From Acidobacteriota bacterium (lineage in GTDB: Bacteria > Acidobacteriota > Terriglobia > Terriglobales > Acidobacteriaceae): a stretch of DNA of 14,572 bases. Shown piece after piece: positions 12,133 through 14,572 of this stretch; positions within the stretch are counted from its first letter, which is position 1; each line of letters opens with the position of its first letter. Under the pieces are notes generated by a model. The model saw only the letters and a list, made by a program, of their open reading frames with translations. It searched no databases and was not told the DNA's origin. The stretch is taken from assembly GCA_003223595.1 (NCBI GenBank), contig QHVR01000600.1, positions 1 through 14,572 of the forward strand. Direction: 5' to 3'. A program made the translations under genes and the position numbers.

Positions 12133-13869
12133 TTGTACTGGCGAAAATCGGTCTGGAGTCGGGCGCTGCTCGGACTTTTCATCATGCTGGTGTTCAGTGC
12201 CGCGGCGGCGAGCGCGACCAGTTACACGCTGACAGTGACTGTGAACGGCACCGGGTCGGGGACGGTCACGAGCACCCCTGCCGCGATCACTTGCAAGCCC
12301 ACCTGCTCGGCAGCTTTCACCTCCGGGACTCAAGTGAAGCTCACGGCGAAGCCCGCGACTGGATCCTACCTGGTTGGATGGAGCGGAGTCTGCAAGGGAA
12401 CGAGTCTCACTTGCACGGTTACCTTGAACGCGAACGCGTCGGTGACCGCCACGTTCAACGTGAACCAGACGGTAAAAGTTCTGAATCACATCATCTTCAT
12501 GGCGCAGGAGAATCGCGGGCTGGATCATTACTGGGGCGCATTACGGGAATATTGGCGGCAAAATAAATTCGCCGATATTTCTTACGATGGATTGCCGCAG
12601 TTCAATCCCACTTCAGGCGCTGCACCGCTGTACGGGCCGCCTCCGACTAATCCAGGGTGCGATCCGAACTATCCCCCACCCAGCGATTGCAAGCTGGATA
12701 GCAACAGTCCGAAAATAGCCTCCTACAATCTGGTCACGCAGTGCATTGAGAACCCCAGCCCGTCGTGGAACGAAAGCCACGTACAGTGGAACTACGCGAA
12801 TCCGATCTCCACCACGCCTACGTTGGACGGATACGTGTATACGTCCGCTCACGATGGGCGAAATATTGTTCCGGCCTACCACGACACGAATGGCCTTCGC
12901 AGCATGGGTTATTACGACGGTAGCGCATTGAACTACTACTACTACATGGCGTCGCAGTTCTCGACCTCGGATCGCTGGTTTGCGCCAGTCATGTCCCGAA
13001 CGCAGCCCAATCGTCACTACATGATGGCCGCGACGTCTCAGGGGTATGCGTATCCAATCGGCACGAACAGCAGGGATCAGTCGCTACTGACGGCGAAGAC
13101 AATTTTCCAGGAATTGCAGGCCGCAGGCATCAGTTGGAAGATTTACGTGAATCCGAAGAATACTTCCTGCGCTTCGAATCCCACGGCGCAGTGCCTGCTT
13201 GGCCATAGCTACATTCAGGATTTTCAATGGGGCCATACCATTCCAACCAACTATCCCAGCCACCTGGTTCCGATGTCACAGTACTTCACCGACGTGCAGA
13301 ACGGGACCTTGCCGCAGGTCGCAATGATTGAACCGGCGTCGCCAGCCGGGCTCGACGAACACGGATCGGATTCCGATCAGTATCCCATCGACATTCAGCT
13401 GGGGGCCCAGTACACAGCCTCGCTGATCAACGCGCTCATGAAGAGTAAATCGTGGAAGGATTCTGCATTCATTCTCACCTACGACGAGGCCGGCGGACTC
13501 TACGACCACGTCCCGGCGCACACGGCAGTCAGTCCGGATACCGTCAAGCCCGTGGATCTGCAGCCCGGCGATATATGCACGACTACGACCGGCCCCAATT
13601 GCGATTTCACCTACACCGGATATCGTGTGCCGCTGCTGGTAGTGTCACAGTATGCTAAGAAGCACTACGTCAACCACACCGCAGCCGATTACACGGCCAT
13701 CCTGAAGTTGATCGAAACCCGCTTTGGACTGGCGTCCCTTACAAAACGGGATGCGGCTCAGCAGAATATGACGGCATTCTTTAACTTCAACTTCCCCCCC
13801 TGGACAACGCCACCGACACCGCCCGCGCAGTACACCGGTGGGTCTTGCTATCTGAATCAGTTGCCCTGA
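12133..13869 (+). CDS. Secreted phosphoesterase (phospholipase C/acid phosphatase superfamily) with B-repeat
   Basis: The 578-residue exported protein has a signal peptide (basic YWRKSVWSR, hydrophobic ALLGLFIMLVFSAAAASA, cleavage near residue 28). A bacterial InlB-type divergent repeat follows at about 30-110 (YTLTVTVNGTGSGTVTSTP, then GSYLVGWSGVC, then VTATFNV), with cysteines at 54/58 and 87/94 that could form disulfides. The catalytic domain runs from about 115 and shows alkaline-phosphatase-superfamily phosphoesterase motifs: HIIFMAQENRGLDHYWG (119-135, matching the HxxxxxxENRSFDHYFG signature), LDEHGSD, TYDEAGGLYDHVPA, and a C-terminal RVPLLVVSQYAKKHYVNHT. These supply the metal ligands in phospholipase C and AcpA-type acid phosphatases. 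A plausible role is extracellular or periplasmic phosphate release from phosphodiesters or monoesters; the substrate is unknown. It is divergent from the BtuF-like operon, and its last 13 nt overlap the convergent scaffold gene. Confidence 0.87.
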   Translation: MYWRKSVWSRALLGLFIMLVFSAAAASATSYTLTVTVNGTGSGTVTSTPAAITCKPTCSAAFTSGTQVKLTAKPATGSYLVGWSGVCKGTSLTCTVTLNANASVTATFNVNQTVKVLNHIIFMAQENRGLDHYWGALREYWRQNKFADISYDGLPQFNPTSGAAPLYGPPPTNPGCDPNYPPPSDCKLDSNSPKIASYNLVTQCIENPSPSWNESHVQWNYANPISTTPTLDGYVYTSAHDGRNIVPAYHDTNGLRSMGYYDGSALNYYYYMASQFSTSDRWFAPVMSRTQPNRHYMMAATSQGYAYPIGTNSRDQSLLTAKTIFQELQAAGISWKIYVNPKNTSCASNPTAQCLLGHSYIQDFQWGHTIPTNYPSHLVPMSQYFTDVQNGTLPQVAMIEPASPAGLDEHGSDSDQYPIDIQLGAQYTASLINALMKSKSWKDSAFILTYDEAGGLYDHVPAHTAVSPDTVKPVDLQPGDICTTTTGPNCDFTYTGYRVPLLVVSQYAKKHYVNHTAADYTAILKLIETRFGLASLTKRDAAQQNMTAFFNFNFPPWTTPPTPPAQYTGGSCYLNQLP

Positions 13870-14237
13870 GGAGTCTTACAGGGATTGATCTGCGACAAGG
13901 CGGTAGATAAGGCGTCCAGTGCCAACTGCGCAGCATGCGTCGATGCCGGTGGCAGGCCACCTACGGCGGCAATGAGGTCGTCGCGTTTCAGCCGCCGCGC
14001 TTCCGGGGCAGGCTTGCCGCGGGCCAATTCCGTCAAAGCTGATGCGCAGGCGATGGCCGGAACGCATCCTTTGGCCTTGAACCGGATTTCCTCGATTCCG
14101 TCGGCATGCATTTTTAGGCTCAGGCGAATTACGTCTCCGCACACTGGATTCTGAATTTCTGCCACCGCATCCGCATCCGACAGTTCGCCCGCGTTACGCG
14201 GGTTCTGAAAGTGATCGAGTAACTGGGCGGAGTACAT
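13857..14237 (-). CDS. IscU/NifU N-terminal-like Fe-S scaffold, atypical
   Basis: The 126-residue protein is related to the IscU/NifU scaffold on which [2Fe-2S] clusters are built. It begins MYSAQLLDHFQNPRNAGEL, continues with NPVCGD (first ligand Cys and the conserved Asp) and KGCVPAIACAS (second ligand Cys), and ends with STHAAQLALDALSTAL where IscU has an HCS motif. The third ligand cysteine is therefore alanine. An extra cysteine in AIACAS, where IscU has serine, might compensate. ATG 14237 is chosen because family members begin at this MYS-type position. GTG 14276 in the same frame overlaps the TGA of the upstream gene as GTGA and is a real alternative, giving 139 residues. Neither has a clear ribosome-binding site. 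It is cotranscribed with the HAD phosphatase and no iscS, hscA or fdx gene is in view, so a canonical ISC role is unproven. Confidence 0.8.
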   Translation of the reverse strand: MYSAQLLDHFQNPRNAGELSDADAVAEIQNPVCGDVIRLSLKMHADGIEEIRFKAKGCVPAIACASALTELARGKPAPEARRLKRDDLIAAVGGLPPASTHAAQLALDALSTALSQINPCKTPQGN

Positions 14238-14272
14238 TGGATCAATTTTAAGGGCAGTGAGCCGGAGTTGCT

Positions 14273-14572
14273 TCACAGGTGTCGCAACTTCGGTGAGGCC
14301 CTGGGGGCGAACTTACCGCCGGTTCCATCCGGGAAATAAATCGTCCATCCCTGTTCACGAGCGATCACTTCCAGATCCGGATTTGGATTCACCGCGAAGG
14401 CATGTCTCGCCATCATCAGCATCTCGGTATCCCACCGCGAATTGCCGAACGCCGCATCAATATCCTTGTTCACCACTTCGCGCAGCGCCTTCGGTTTGCC
14501 TGGCCCCGAGGGGACCCGCACCAGAGTCTCGCCCACGAGTTCGCCACTCATCTGGGCTTTGGCTGCCAGGAT
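14273..14572 (-). CDS. HAD-family hydrolase, SerB-like (partial, runs off window)
   Basis: Only the C-terminal 99 codons are in the window. The frame is open to the right edge, so the N-terminal catalytic DxDxT motif is not visible. GPGKPKALREVV carries the HAD motif III lysine, and AAFGNSRWDTEMLMM is motif IV with the metal-binding aspartate. AFAVNPNPDLEVIAREQGW is the usual ending of HAD-IB enzymes related to phosphoserine phosphatase. It should hydrolyse a phosphomonoester; serine phosphate is possible but not shown. Its TGA touches an in-frame GTG of the scaffold gene, indicating one operon. Confidence 0.82.
   Translation of the reverse strand: MLAAKAQMSGELVGETLVRVPSGPGKPKALREVVNKDIDAAFGNSRWDTEMLMMARHAFAVNPNPDLEVIAREQGWTIYFPDGTGGKFAPRASPKLRHL

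Overview
This is a bacterial chromosomal window, most likely from an Acidobacteriota (Terriglobia/Koribacter-like) genome. No marker gene fixes the taxonomy. The inference rests on gene types I associate with that phylum: the exported protein at 6605-7429, the damaged multi-pass membrane gene at 8067-8779, and a phosphoesterase carrying a bacterial B-repeat. It also rests on a moderately high GC content and on GTTTC heptad repeats between genes. I see no phage, transposon, CRISPR or rRNA/tRNA gene. The window reads as ordinary chromosome dominated by metabolic and maintenance genes.

Layout. At 213-1804 a small CxxC protein is tightly coupled to a cyclic 2,3-diphosphoglycerate synthetase-like P-loop protein. 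At 1999-4311 is a full-length MaeB-type malic enzyme fused to a phosphotransacetylase domain. At 4499-5746 is a PLP aminotransferase of the 2-aminoadipate/MocR-like class, closed by a strong GC hairpin terminator. At 5929-6498 is a membrane-anchored cysteine-rich protein, convergent with a signal-peptide protein at 6605-7429 on the minus strand. At 7687-7938 is a small coiled-coil protein, followed by a frameshifted membrane-protein pseudogene at 8067-8779. An NRAMP-family transporter with altered metal-site motifs occupies 8945-10210.

A minus-strand operon follows, transcribed from 11998 down to 10217. It encodes a BtuF-like solute-binding protein with no signal peptide, a GAF-domain protein related to free methionine-(R)-sulfoxide reductase, and a MutT Nudix hydrolase whose start overlaps the previous stop (ATGA). 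A secreted phosphoesterase (phospholipase C/acid phosphatase superfamily) with a B-repeat lies divergently at 12133-13869. The right edge holds a minus-strand pair: a SerB-like HAD phosphatase cut by the window end and an IscU/NifU-like scaffold lacking the third canonical cysteine.

The genes form no single pathway. Coherent themes are C3/C4 carbon and acetyl-CoA metabolism (malic enzyme, cDPG synthetase-like), sanitation of oxidised molecules (GAF/fRMsr plus MutT), and metal/cofactor handling (NRAMP, BtuF-like, Fe-S scaffold). The most unusual non-coding signal is a family of palindromes built from the 7-bp unit RGTTTCR. It is seen at two intergenic sites in full form (4317-4425 and 6503-6598), with a minimal third copy at 7547-7581.
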